Below, piece by piece: positions 12,890 to 19,675 of a stretch of DNA of 55,218 nt. Source of the DNA: a virus. Location: IMG/VR virus record IMGVR_UViG_3300042337_000069, positions 1-55,218 of that record, one strand, 5' to 3'. A program made the position numbers and the translations under genes. Positions within the stretch are counted from its first letter, which is position 1, and each line of letters begins with the position of its first letter. Under the pieces are notes generated by a model. It ran no database searches. It was not told where the DNA came from and saw only the letters and a list, made by a program, of their open reading frames with translations.

Positions 12890-14113
12890 ATGGGTTTTCA
12901 GTTCGTAGGTGGTCAGGGTCGTGCGCCGCTAAAGATGTGGTGTGATGGTGTCGAAGTCGAACATGATGCTCGCACCCAGTTAGAGAACATAGCGTCCCTG
13001 CCGTTCATTTATAAGCATGTGGCGGTTATGCCGGACGTTCACTTGGGTAAGGGTGCAACGGTTGGTTCTGTTATTGCTACGAAGGGTGCTGTTGTTCCCG
13101 CCGCTGTCGGTGTCGATATCGGTTGTGGTATGATGGCTGTTCGTTTGTCACTGACGGCGAATGATTTACCCGACGATCTTTCTTCGCTGCGTTCTCATAT
13201 AGAGTCCGTAGTGCCGCATGGTCGCACCGACAACGGTGGAAAGAATGATCGTGGAACTTGGGGTGTTGTGCCGCAGAAGGTGATTGGTCAGTGGAATCGT
13301 TTAGCTGATCGCTATGCGAAGATTGTCGAAAAGCACCCGAAGATCGCTTCGCATAAGACGGCGGAGTTTATGGGTACCCTGGGAACGGGGAACCACTTTA
13401 TCGAGTTGTGTCTTGACGAGGACGACTGTGTGTGGGTAATGCTGCACTCTGGTTCTCGTGGTGTTGGCAACAAGATTGGTACGTATTTCATTGAAGCTGC
13501 GAAGCGTGAAATGGAGCGTTATCATATCCTGCCGTATCTGCCGGATCAGGACTTATCCTATCTTGTAGAGCATACGACCCTGTTTGATGATTATGTGGAG
13601 GCTGTATCCTGGGCACAGGAGTTTGCTGCTCTCAACCGTCAGGTGATGATGGATGCGGTGCTTGACGTTCTGCGTCAGCGTTTGCCGCTGTTTGTTGTCT
13701 CTGATGATCGTGCGGTGAACTGTCATCACAACTATATTGAAAAGGAGAACCACTTTGGTGCTAACGTTCTCGTAACCCGTAAGGGTGCGGTTCGTGCCCG
13801 TGCTGGCGATCTTGGTATCATACCGGGGTCAATGGGAACTGGTTCTTTTATCGTTCGTGGTAAGGGTAACCAGGAGTCGTTTTGTTCATGTTCTCATGGC
13901 GCTGGTCGTCGTATGTCCCGCACGGCGGCACGTAAGGCAATCACGCTAGAAGATCATATCAAGGCGACCGAGGGTATCGAGTGCCGTAAGGATGCTGATG
14001 TGATTGACGAGTCGCCGGCTGCTTACAAGGATATCGGTGCTGTCATGGCAGCGCAGGACGACCTTGTGGAAATCGTGCATCGTCTTCGTCAGGTCCTGAA
14101 CGTGAAGGGGTAA
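12890..14113 (+). CDS. rtcB: RNA-splicing ligase RtcB, 407 aa
   Basis: RtcB joins RNA 2',3'-cyclic phosphate (or 3'-phosphate) ends to 5'-OH ends with GTP and manganese. All signature residues are present: Asp49-Val-His51, the metal Cys79 (VGVDIGCGM), GTGNHFIE with His169, His186 in HSGSRG, His279/His280, and the guanylated His336 in SHGAGRR. The length matches Escherichia coli RtcB (408 residues) and nothing is truncated. The gene follows a run of very small genes in the accessory zone and ends before a terminator. A phage could use it to repair tRNAs cut by host anticodon nucleases, which leave exactly these ends. T4 solves the same problem with Pnkp and Rnl1. This role is inferred. Confidence 0.97.
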   Translation: MGFQFVGGQGRAPLKMWCDGVEVEHDARTQLENIASLPFIYKHVAVMPDVHLGKGATVGSVIATKGAVVPAAVGVDIGCGMMAVRLSLTANDLPDDLSSLRSHIESVVPHGRTDNGGKNDRGTWGVVPQKVIGQWNRLADRYAKIVEKHPKIASHKTAEFMGTLGTGNHFIELCLDEDDCVWVMLHSGSRGVGNKIGTYFIEAAKREMERYHILPYLPDQDLSYLVEHTTLFDDYVEAVSWAQEFAALNRQVMMDAVLDVLRQRLPLFVVSDDRAVNCHHNYIEKENHFGANVLVTRKGAVRARAGDLGIIPGSMGTGSFIVRGKGNQESFCSCSHGAGRRMSRTAARKAITLEDHIKATEGIECRKDADVIDESPAAYKDIGAVMAAQDDLVEIVHRLRQVLNVKG

Positions 14114-14189
14114 AGCAGAAGCGTAGCAATAACTGTTAGCGAGGACTTAACCATACCAATCACCGACGGTGAGAGAGGAGCAAAAGAGC

Positions 14190-14369
14190 ATGGGTACCCC
14201 GTCTAAACACCGAAAGAGCACCACCGGTGCTGCCAACCCTGTCGCTTTTGCCCTTAAAAGCGGGCAATTCAGACAGCGAATAGTCAAGTCCAAGGTTAAA
14301 TATAACCGTAAGCGTGACCATAAGGGGTGCGACAATCTGTCGCACCCTTTTTTGTATTTTTCCTATTGA
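14190..14369 (+). CDS. Small basic phage protein, 59 aa, whose ORF runs through a terminator
   Basis: ATG 14190 (or GTG 14169) follows AGAGGAG at 14172-14178. The stretch NPVAFALKSGQFRQRIVKSK followed by KYNRKR matches a pattern of small basic proteins (DUF7230-like) common in myoviruses; the naming is from memory. The reading frame then crosses the strong terminator at 14325-14353 and stops only at 14367-14369, inside the next promoter. Messages ending at the T tract would therefore have no stop codon. The conserved part is complete before the hairpin. Confidence 0.6.
   Translation: MGTPSKHRKSTTGAANPVAFALKSGQFRQRIVKSKVKYNRKRDHKGCDNLSHPFLYFSY
14325..14353 (+). terminator. Rho-independent terminator
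   Basis: Perfect 10-bp stem GGGTGCGACA (14325-14334) / TGTCGCACCC (14338-14347), loop ATC, then six T residues. Same stem sequence as at 10612. Confidence 0.9.
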
Positions 14370-14394
14370 CCTTTCCGTTCCTTCGTGCTAAGAT
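14366..14394 (+). promoter_or_regulatory. Promoter, TTGACC-17-TAAGAT with extended -10
   Basis: TTGACC 14366-14371, 17-bp spacer, TAAGAT 14389-14394, with TGC before the -10 box. It is nearly identical to the 11029 promoter over the -10 side and lies directly after the terminator. Confidence 0.75.
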
Positions 14395-14421
14395 ATGTTC
14401 ATAATGATGAAAGGAACCCAT

Positions 14422-14673
14422 ATGAAACTCAATCCCATCTCCACTAATCAGACCGAACTTGAAATTGGCAAGGGTGTTGTCGTTTTCTTCTCTTATAAGA
14501 CTCCTGTTGCTGCCTTTGTGCCTGGTGCTGGTTATCTTCGCACGAATCATAAGTGGTCTCGCACCACTTCGAAACATATCAATCAGTGGCTCCGTCGTAT
14601 GACTGGCACCGCTTCTCCCACTCTTACAGAAGTTGATCAGTCGGTTCTCGACACTCTCGTTGGAGGTATCTAA
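14422..14673 (+). CDS. Conserved small phage protein, 83 aa
   Basis: I chose ATG 14422 because AAAGGA at 14410-14415 precedes it; the ATGs at 14404/14407 lack a binding site. The protein has a beta-rich first half (LEIGKGVVVFFSYKTPVAAF) and a helical second half (TTSKHINQWLRRM). This arrangement, with the WSRTTSKHIN signature, appears in short phage proteins of unknown function. Confidence 0.7.
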   Translation: MKLNPISTNQTELEIGKGVVVFFSYKTPVAAFVPGAGYLRTNHKWSRTTSKHINQWLRRMTGTASPTLTEVDQSVLDTLVGGI

Positions 14674-14674
14674 T

Positions 14675-14851
14675 ATGTTTTTATTCTATTATGTCGATAA
14701 AAACGGTGAGCGTCATTCTTTTAATCAACTGTCGGAAAGAATGGCAAAACAAATGTATAAGGTCTTTCTTCGTGAAAGCGGTATACATGGTTATAAACAA
14801 ATAGGCTGGCAAAAAGAAGATGGTTCTTATGCCACGGGAACAACCTGCTAA
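14675..14851 (+). CDS. Hypothetical protein, 58 aa
   Basis: ATG 14675 lies after GGAGGT at 14662-14667; the in-frame ATG 14633 is inside the previous gene. Starts MFLFYYVDKNGERHSFNQLSE and ends with a Trp and Cys. No family recognised. Confidence 0.6.
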   Translation: MFLFYYVDKNGERHSFNQLSERMAKQMYKVFLRESGIHGYKQIGWQKEDGSYATGTTC

Positions 14852-14863
14852 AGGAGATATCTA

Positions 14864-15082
14864 ATGCGTAAATATACGAATAAGATTATCGAAATGGTCG
14901 ATGAAGGTTCTCTGGATCGTGATACTCTTATCCGTGACTTGCTCATGTGGATGAGTGAGTATGATGTGGAAGAGTTTTATGATCGTAATCTTAATGATGA
15001 TGAGGACGAAGACGAGGAGGACGATTATGACGGCCAGCCGTCCGAAATGGACGAGTGGCACGACTTCGATCCAGACTGCTAA
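14864..15082 (+). CDS. Hypothetical protein with acidic C-terminal tail, 72 aa
   Basis: A strong AAAGGAGA ribosome binding site precedes ATG 14864. The N-terminal part is helical (RKYTNKIIEMVDEGSL); residues 44-54 are almost all Asp/Glu (NDDEDEDEEDD). Such tails mimic DNA or bind basic proteins. A basic histone-like protein is encoded in the next cassette. The stop falls at the start of a structured inverted-repeat element. Confidence 0.65.
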   Translation: MRKYTNKIIEMVDEGSLDRDTLIRDLLMWMSEYDVEEFYDRNLNDDEDEDEEDDYDGQPSEMDEWHDFDPDC

Positions 15083-15177
15083 TAGTCTATAGAAAGGGTA
15101 GACTATTGAATAGTCAAGCCAGAGGTAGACTACTCTACCATTTCTATAGACTATGGGTGCGTCATCGTGTCGCACCC
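15082..15177 (+). ncRNA. Structured element: 14-bp outer stem enclosing two hairpins, followed by the shared hairpin
   Basis: ATAGTCTATAGAAA (15082-15095) pairs perfectly with TTTCTATAGACTAT (15141-15154). Inside lie GACTA-ttgaa-TAGTC (15101-15115) and GGTAGA-ctac-TCTACC (15124-15139), so the RNA could fold as a three-way junction. The shared hairpin stem follows (GGGTGCG 15155-15161 / CGCACCC 15171-15177), without a T tract. The motif TAGACTA recurs several times. It may be an unusual terminator, a small RNA or a binding site for a protein. Type and function are uncertain. Confidence 0.5.
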
Positions 15178-15194
15178 TAACCGGGATATTTCCC

Positions 15195-15223
15195 TTGACT
15201 CCTTCCCAAAAGTGTCCTATTAT
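15195..15223 (+). promoter_or_regulatory. Promoter, TTGACT-17-TATTAT
   Basis: TTGACT 15195-15200 and TATTAT 15218-15223, spacer 17. It follows the structured element and drives the histone-like gene; predicted start about 15230, giving a short leader with GCGAGG before ATG 15257. Confidence 0.7.
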
Positions 15224-15256
15224 AGATCATAAAGTGAAAAGCGAGGTCTTAACAAT

Positions 15257-15808
15257 ATGGCTAATCTGACTATCTCCCCCACTATCGTCAAGGCGCTTCA
15301 AGTTATCAAGTTGAATGTTCCTGTTACTCCGACTGAAATTAATGATCATGTCGGTGATGGCGACTATGCTTCTAAACATGTCTGGTATCTCGGTAAGCTC
15401 GGCTTCACTGTGACAAAGCAGAAAGACGGCCGCAAGGTTTCGTCTTATACTTTGATCGCAGAACCCGAAAATGCCGAAGCAATTCGCAACACTATTCACG
15501 GCGCTGCCCGTAAGGCGGCCGCCCCCAAGGCACCCAAAGCGCCTAAGGCGACTAAAGCGCCCAAGGTTGTTGCTCCCAAGAAAGCGGCGACTAAGACTGC
15601 TGCTCCCAAGAAGGTTGCTGCCAAGAAGTCGGTTGCCGAAATCAAGGCTGCTAATCTCGCTAAACTCAAGGCTGTCGGTGCTAAGTTCAAGGCCGATCGT
15701 CCCATGACCGATGCGGATATTCTTCGTGACGAGCCGAAGGCTACCACTTTCTCGCTCGACGGTGATTGGGATTCTATCGACGGTCTCGATCTTTCGAAAC
15801 TTATCTAA
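15257..15808 (+). CDS. Winged-helix protein with histone H1-like Ala/Lys/Pro tail, 183 aa
   Basis: Residues 1-68 look like a winged-helix domain (PTIVKALQVI..., TPTEINDHV as helix 2, DYASKHVWYLGKLGF as recognition helix, then a basic wing KQKDGRKVSSYTL). Residues about 84-125 are a low-complexity tail of PKA, PKK and KAA words like the C-terminus of histone H1 or bacterial H1-like proteins. The last 55 residues end in an acidic segment (DGDWDSIDGLDLSKLI). It should bind DNA and may compact or regulate phage or host chromosomes. It has its own promoter. No name can be assigned. Confidence 0.75.
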   Translation: MANLTISPTIVKALQVIKLNVPVTPTEINDHVGDGDYASKHVWYLGKLGFTVTKQKDGRKVSSYTLIAEPENAEAIRNTIHGAARKAAAPKAPKAPKATKAPKVVAPKKAATKTAAPKKVAAKKSVAEIKAANLAKLKAVGAKFKADRPMTDADILRDEPKATTFSLDGDWDSIDGLDLSKLI

Positions 15809-15819
15809 TAGGTGACTTG

Positions 15820-16173
15820 ATGCATCTCAAGGTAAAGGTCAAAAACCCAGAATATCCGTTTCGGCATCGCTATGCGAGTTATGTCGTTATTCCTGAGTTC
15901 AATACCTATATCGGACAGGTCGTCAAGTCAAAGCCGAAAGGCATATCAGATAAGCAATTCATGCTTACAACCGGAGACTATGAATCTCCGGTTCGTATTC
16001 TGGAGAAAGACTCGATTGTAGAGGCTTGGGTCAATCGTTCGAAGTGTCAAACAAATGTCCATATCATCGAAGATAAGTATGTGGTGACGCAAGGTCCTCT
16101 CAATCGTTATTCTTGCACTTGCACCGCATATCATTATCGTCGTCGTTGTTCCCACATAGATGGAGTGAAATAA
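15820..16173 (+). CDS. SWIM zinc-finger-like protein, 117 aa
   Basis: I chose ATG 15820, preceded by AGGTGAC, since the in-frame ATG 15766 lies inside the previous gene. The C-terminus has Cys99-x-Cys101, then Cys110-x-His112, the C-x-C-x(n)-C-x-H pattern of SWIM fingers, in a basic context (YHYRRRCSH). SWIM domains bind DNA or proteins. The N-terminal 90 residues are beta-rich and unrecognised. The stop overlaps the next ATG. Confidence 0.65.
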   Translation: MHLKVKVKNPEYPFRHRYASYVVIPEFNTYIGQVVKSKPKGISDKQFMLTTGDYESPVRILEKDSIVEAWVNRSKCQTNVHIIEDKYVVTQGPLNRYSCTCTAYHYRRRCSHIDGVK

Positions 16174-16361
16174 TGCGCTGGTTCTTTGAATATATGTTCC
16201 CCGTCGTATTCGGTCTCATGCTTGTGTTTGTATTCGGCATGATTGGTGTCAATATGTATCTCGGGTATCAGTGTTACAAGTCTAATGATCCGACTAGCAC
16301 TGCCTGTTTTATGGTGACTGCTAATCAACAGACTATCAACCTGAATCAGAGGATGCAGTAA
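16173..16361 (+). CDS. Single-pass membrane protein, 62 aa
   Basis: ATG 16173 overlaps the upstream TAA. One strong hydrophobic helix at about residues 9-32 (FPVVFGLMLVFVFGMIGVNM), then a periplasmic-type segment with two Cys (YQCYKSNDPTSTACF). It should sit in the inner membrane with the Cys side exposed, where a disulfide could form. Function unknown. Confidence 0.65.
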   Translation: MRWFFEYMFPVVFGLMLVFVFGMIGVNMYLGYQCYKSNDPTSTACFMVTANQQTINLNQRMQ

Positions 16362-16564
16362 TGATGTATTATGTTCTTCACTTTGATAAAGGTGAATTTG
16401 TAATTCACCCGACTGCTGAAAAGGTTGCTACCTACCTTTTAGGTAAATCTGTCAATCATGTTATAATCTTCAAGGCTATTCCTGAATTTGTTGGTGCAAA
16501 GATATATATTCCTTCTGACGGTGATGTGACAAAGATTCAAGAGGAATTGGAGGCTCTATTATGA
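16361..16564 (+). CDS. Hypothetical protein, 67 aa
   Basis: Start overlaps the upstream stop by one base; the stop overlaps the next start by four. MMYYVLHFDKGEFVIHPTAEKVATYLL suggests a small alpha/beta fold. No motif recognised. Confidence 0.6.
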   Translation: MMYYVLHFDKGEFVIHPTAEKVATYLLGKSVNHVIIFKAIPEFVGAKIYIPSDGDVTKIQEELEALL

Positions 16565-16749
16565 CGTTTTTCTATTCAAGAAATCCTGAGAAGGCGCTTG
16601 TTGAAGTGAAAGAACATTTGTTTGAACGTCTCAACATTCTTCGTCAGTGTCTTGGTCCTTCAGATGAATATGGAGATGATGTCCAGAACCAAATGCGTAA
16701 TGAGATATCCTTTCTGGAAGATATGCTTGATATGATGGAGCGGAGTTAG
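16561..16749 (+). CDS. Hypothetical helical protein, 62 aa
   Basis: Predicted all-helical and acidic (EVKEHLFERLNILRQCLG..., ISFLEDMLDMMERS). GGAGG at 16549-16553 is its ribosome binding site. Probably a small coiled-coil or dimerising protein; no family recognised. Confidence 0.6.
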   Translation: MTFFYSRNPEKALVEVKEHLFERLNILRQCLGPSDEYGDDVQNQMRNEISFLEDMLDMMERS

Positions 16750-16750
16750 T

Positions 16751-16894
16751 ATGGAACGCTTTCATTGGAACGGCAGCAAAGAAGTTCGCCGCAAGTATTG
16801 GTACCGAGGTAAGCGAAGACAGTTCTGGCATTGGGGTTATGACTGGTATCATTATCTTCTGCAAGATGCTCATGATCGGAGACCTATAAAGTGA
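16751..16894 (+). CDS. Small basic aromatic protein, 47 aa
   Basis: Starts two bases after the previous stop, with GGAG at 16742-16745. The product is unusually rich in Arg, Trp, Tyr and His (KYWYRGKRRQFWHWGYDWYHY). The stop overlaps the GTG start of the ligase gene. Function unknown. Confidence 0.5.
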   Translation: MERFHWNGSKEVRRKYWYRGKRRQFWHWGYDWYHYLLQDAHDRRPIK

Positions 16895-18003
16895 CACACC
16901 ATCACAAGCTGTATAAGATCGACTCCAACGGCAACACCCGTGTTTGGTGGATTGAATATGACAATGAGAAATATCGCACTCACTCTGGCATTGATGGCGG
17001 TAAGATCGTTGTTTCTGGTTGGCAGTATCCTACTGAGAAGAATGTTGGCCGCTCGAATGCGACCACTGTAGCGGAACAGGTGCTTGCTGAGATTGGGTCT
17101 GAGTATATAAAGAAGATGCATCAGGGTAAATATCACGCCACGAAAAATGCAACTGCAAAGGGTGCTGGCTTCATTGAATGTATGCTGGCTGACAAATATA
17201 ATCCTAAGAAGCATACCAACTTCCCTTATTACTCACAGCCTAAGTTCGATGGTGTTCGCTGTCTCGTTTCTAAAGACGGTATGCAGTCACGCAATGGCAA
17301 GCCTATTGTATCTGCTCCGCATATTCATGAACAATTGGAGTCATTCTTCAATGTGTTTCCTGATGCCGTGCTTGATGGCGAGTTGTATAATCATGATCTA
17401 AAACATGACTTTGAAAAGATCATCTCGCTCGCTCGTAAGACAAAGCCGACTAAAGAGGATCTGGAAGAATCAAAAGAAATGATTCAGTATCATGTGTATG
17501 ATATTGTTGATCCTACAATGACCTTTGCAGAACGCAATACATTTCTACACAATGTATATGGATTCTGGTGTAAGATGATTCAGCCAGTCTCGACTGTCAA
17601 AGTGAATGACGAGGAAGAGATTCAATCTTATCTTGGAGCGTGTCTCTCTGAGGGATATGAAGGTATGATGCTTCGTGATCCCGAGGGATATTACGAGGGT
17701 AAGCGTTCAAAGGGTTTGCTCAAACATAAGGAGTTTGAGGATGCCGAGTTTCGTATCGTTTCTATCGTAGAAGGAAATGGTAACTGGGCTGGTCGTGCAA
17801 AGTCTATCGAGATTGCTCTTCCTGACGGAACGACTCAGTTTTCCGGAGTGCGTGGGTCATTTGACAAACTCGAAGAAGTGCTGTATAATGCTGATTCGTA
17901 TGTCGGCACTGATGTTACCGTGCGGTATCAGAACAAGACGGAAGACGGTAAACTGCGCTTTCCCGTAGTCGTTGCATTCTGGAAAGGTAAGCGTGATGTC
18001 TAA
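16891..18003 (+). CDS. ATP-dependent DNA ligase with WGR-like N-terminal region, 370 aa
   Basis: The enzyme seals nicks in DNA. The adenylated lysine is Lys118 in QPKFDGVRC (motif I); DGELYN and YHVYDIVD, EGYEGMMLRDP (motif IV) and LKHKEFEDAEF (motif V) follow in order, with an OB-like end (FPVVVAFWKGKRD). The first 85 residues (KLYKIDSNGNTRVWWIEY, VNVGRSN-type turn) resemble a WGR domain, which in PARPs and some ligases contacts DNA ends. The start is GTG 16891 with GGAG eight bases upstream. It is shorter than T4 gp30 (487 residues). It works with RNase H and gp32 on lagging-strand fragments. Confidence 0.93.
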   Translation: MTHHHKLYKIDSNGNTRVWWIEYDNEKYRTHSGIDGGKIVVSGWQYPTEKNVGRSNATTVAEQVLAEIGSEYIKKMHQGKYHATKNATAKGAGFIECMLADKYNPKKHTNFPYYSQPKFDGVRCLVSKDGMQSRNGKPIVSAPHIHEQLESFFNVFPDAVLDGELYNHDLKHDFEKIISLARKTKPTKEDLEESKEMIQYHVYDIVDPTMTFAERNTFLHNVYGFWCKMIQPVSTVKVNDEEEIQSYLGACLSEGYEGMMLRDPEGYYEGKRSKGLLKHKEFEDAEFRIVSIVEGNGNWAGRAKSIEIALPDGTTQFSGVRGSFDKLEEVLYNADSYVGTDVTVRYQNKTEDGKLRFPVVVAFWKGKRDV

Positions 18004-18199
18004 TGATATCGTCTATTACAAACTGGTAAAAGAGACCATTCCATATAATCCTGATGCTTTTGTGACTGCTGCTGTCTGGTCGTGTGCGCTTTGTGATGAA
18101 ACTATTAGCGGTCATAGTGGTCCTGGATGTGGTGAGATTTGTGTTCAATGTGCTATAGATATTCGTTCAAATAAATTAAAATACAAGAGGGAACTATGA
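17996..18199 (+). CDS. Zinc-ribbon-like protein, 67 aa
   Basis: ATG 17996 lies inside the ligase end, preceded by AAAGG. Two Cys-x2-Cys knuckles are visible (CALC and CVQC, with an extra CGEI between), enough for one structural zinc. Small zinc-ribbon proteins of this size are common in phages and often bind DNA or RNA polymerase; no function can be assigned here. Confidence 0.65.
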   Translation: MSNDIVYYKLVKETIPYNPDAFVTAAVWSCALCDETISGHSGPGCGEICVQCAIDIRSNKLKYKREL

Positions 18200-18378
18200 C
18201 CGACGAAACGTTCACTTTTACAAAAGAAATGATATCGTGCGCTCTGGTGGCGAATGGATACTATACTCTATGGAATGAGGACAACTGGGTGCCACCGGAT
18301 TCTAAGAATCCTGACTGGGCAGGTATGTCTATGATGGAAGCATTCAAATCCCTTCTCCGTAAAAAGAATATGGCGTAA
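18196..18378 (+). CDS. Hypothetical protein, 60 aa
   Basis: Four-base overlap with the upstream gene and GAGGGAAC before the ATG, a ribosome binding site used again before the next two genes. The sequence (EMISCALVANGYYTLWNEDNWVPPD) is not recognised. Confidence 0.55.
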   Translation: MTDETFTFTKEMISCALVANGYYTLWNEDNWVPPDSKNPDWAGMSMMEAFKSLLRKKNMA

Positions 18379-18392
18379 AAAAAGAGGGAACT

Positions 18393-18587
18393 ATGAATCA
18401 TATTGAAAGACTCGAACACGACCGTATAAACGCCCGCTTTGATGCTTTAGAAAAGCGTATCAACGAACTAGAACAGAAATGGAAAGATCAAGAAACTGAA
18501 ATAAGCGTAGGATGCACTAATCTGGTGACGAAAGATTATCTTGACCAAGAAATTTCTTGGCGCCTACGTTCATATAAACATAAGTGA
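18393..18587 (+). CDS. Coiled-coil protein, 64 aa
   Basis: The first 35 residues (HIERLEHDRINARFDALEKR...) show heptads typical of a coiled coil. The ribosome binding site is AGAGGGAACT, the same as for both neighbours. No enzymatic motif. Confidence 0.6.
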   Translation: MNHIERLEHDRINARFDALEKRINELEQKWKDQETEISVGCTNLVTKDYLDQEISWRLRSYKHK

Positions 18588-18596
18588 GAGGGAACT

Positions 18597-18806
18597 ATGA
18601 TCATTGAAAAGACAATCACTCAAACTGTGCAAGTAGATGTATATTGCCGTCCTATGCACTGGGCAGTTGTTACAGTGCCGTTATCAGGTTATCCTGATAA
18701 TCCATATGTGATGGCACAGTTTCATTCTGAGACAGATGCTAAGTTCTTTGTGGATAACCTTCCGCCTCAGGGTCTAGAAGTGAGAAAGATTGTTTCTCAT
18801 GACTGA
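18597..18806 (+). CDS. Hypothetical protein, 69 aa
   Basis: Third gene with the GAGGGAACTATG start context. The product is beta-rich (IIEKTITQTVQVDVYCR) with a C-terminal helix, and looks like a small alpha/beta domain. Overlaps the next ORF by eight bases. Confidence 0.6.
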   Translation: MIIEKTITQTVQVDVYCRPMHWAVVTVPLSGYPDNPYVMAQFHSETDAKFFVDNLPPQGLEVRKIVSHD

Positions 18807-18969
18807 TGAAGATAAAGATAGAGAAATTTTTGAAATATTGATGGCACATTATGGATTTCGAGATGTTGTGCTTTGTCTTCAAGGTGCGGCATTTCGTTTC
18901 CGTGCTTATCATGATGGTGGTTGGCTTGAAGGATATCGATCTGATCCTGTGATCTACTGGGGTGCATAA
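18799..18969 (+). CDS. Hypothetical acidic protein, 56 aa
   Basis: ATG 18799 overlaps the upstream gene, and the TAA overlaps the next ATG (18969). The first part is acidic (MTDEDKDREIFEIL), the second aromatic (AYHDGGWLEGYRSDPVIYW). Family unknown. Confidence 0.5.
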   Translation: MTDEDKDREIFEILMAHYGFRDVVLCLQGAAFRFRAYHDGGWLEGYRSDPVIYWGA

Positions 18970-19133
18970 TGCTTGACTCTCTTCGTCAAATCGCATATAA
19001 TGAAGGTTATGAATGTTGTGCGGAAAACATTCTATATCTTTCCGATAATCCGTATGTTGGTGTGTCCGACGAACTTGCTCACATGTTCAGTGAAGGTTGG
19101 TGGGATGCATTCTATGAGGACCTCGAAAAATGA
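18969..19133 (+). CDS. Hypothetical protein, 54 aa
   Basis: Linked by TAATG to the upstream ORF and by ATGA to the next. Contains a Cys-Cys pair (GYECCAEN) and ends WWDAFYEDLEK. Unrecognised. Confidence 0.5.
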   Translation: MLDSLRQIAYNEGYECCAENILYLSDNPYVGVSDELAHMFSEGWWDAFYEDLEK

Positions 19134-19675
19134 ATATCTTCTATATCCATAGTAATCCTAAACTCTGTGCCGAGTGGGCTGTTGACAAGCATGTGGTCAA
19201 GATGATTCTTGAAGCGGCACAGTTGCTTTCTACGGCGCATCGTGTGCTTGATGGCATCGAGTATATTGACGCATCTTCTGGTCGTAAGATCAAGCGTTGG
19301 CGTCTACCTGATAATCGTGATACAGAAATGTATTCAGCCACGCATATCAATCATCCAAGTGCTGTGTGGGTCCGTCAGTCCAATCACAACTACAACTGGC
19401 TTTGGTGTTATCTTCATGAGCATTGTATTGAATACACTCGTCGTTATGGCAAGAAGCATAAGGTTGAGACAAGCGGTCTATTGAATGTTCTGTCACAGCC
19501 GCCACGCAACATTCCTATTGCTCATAAGACGCAACCACCAAGTGCGATGGACGCTAAATATATCATTAGCGAAGACTCTATAGTGAACTATCGCAACTAC
19601 TACAAGGTTGGCAAGGCGCATCTTCATTCATGGAAGGCGCCTGCTACGCCACCAGACTGGATTATGGAGAACTAA
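19130..19675 (+). CDS. Conserved phage protein of unknown function, 181 aa
   Basis: Begins MNIFYIHSNPKLCAEWAVDKHVVKM..., with later patterns INHPSAVWVRQSNHNY, YGKKHKVE and YRNYYKVGKA. This organisation, with a conserved CDKHVVKMxLE-like helix near residue 20 and NHPS near 75, is shared by many T4-like and marine phage proteins that have no assigned activity. Conserved His, Asp, Lys and Arg residues suggest an enzyme acting on nucleic acid or nucleotides, but this is a guess. The gene is coupled to both neighbours. Confidence 0.75.
   Translation: MNIFYIHSNPKLCAEWAVDKHVVKMILEAAQLLSTAHRVLDGIEYIDASSGRKIKRWRLPDNRDTEMYSATHINHPSAVWVRQSNHNYNWLWCYLHEHCIEYTRRYGKKHKVETSGLLNVLSQPPRNIPIAHKTQPPSAMDAKYIISEDSIVNYRNYYKVGKAHLHSWKAPATPPDWIMEN

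Noticed and set aside
15496-15747. Ala-rich - strand ORF
   Set aside because: It mirrors the Ala/Lys/Pro tail of the histone-like gene, and low-complexity codons make long antisense frames.
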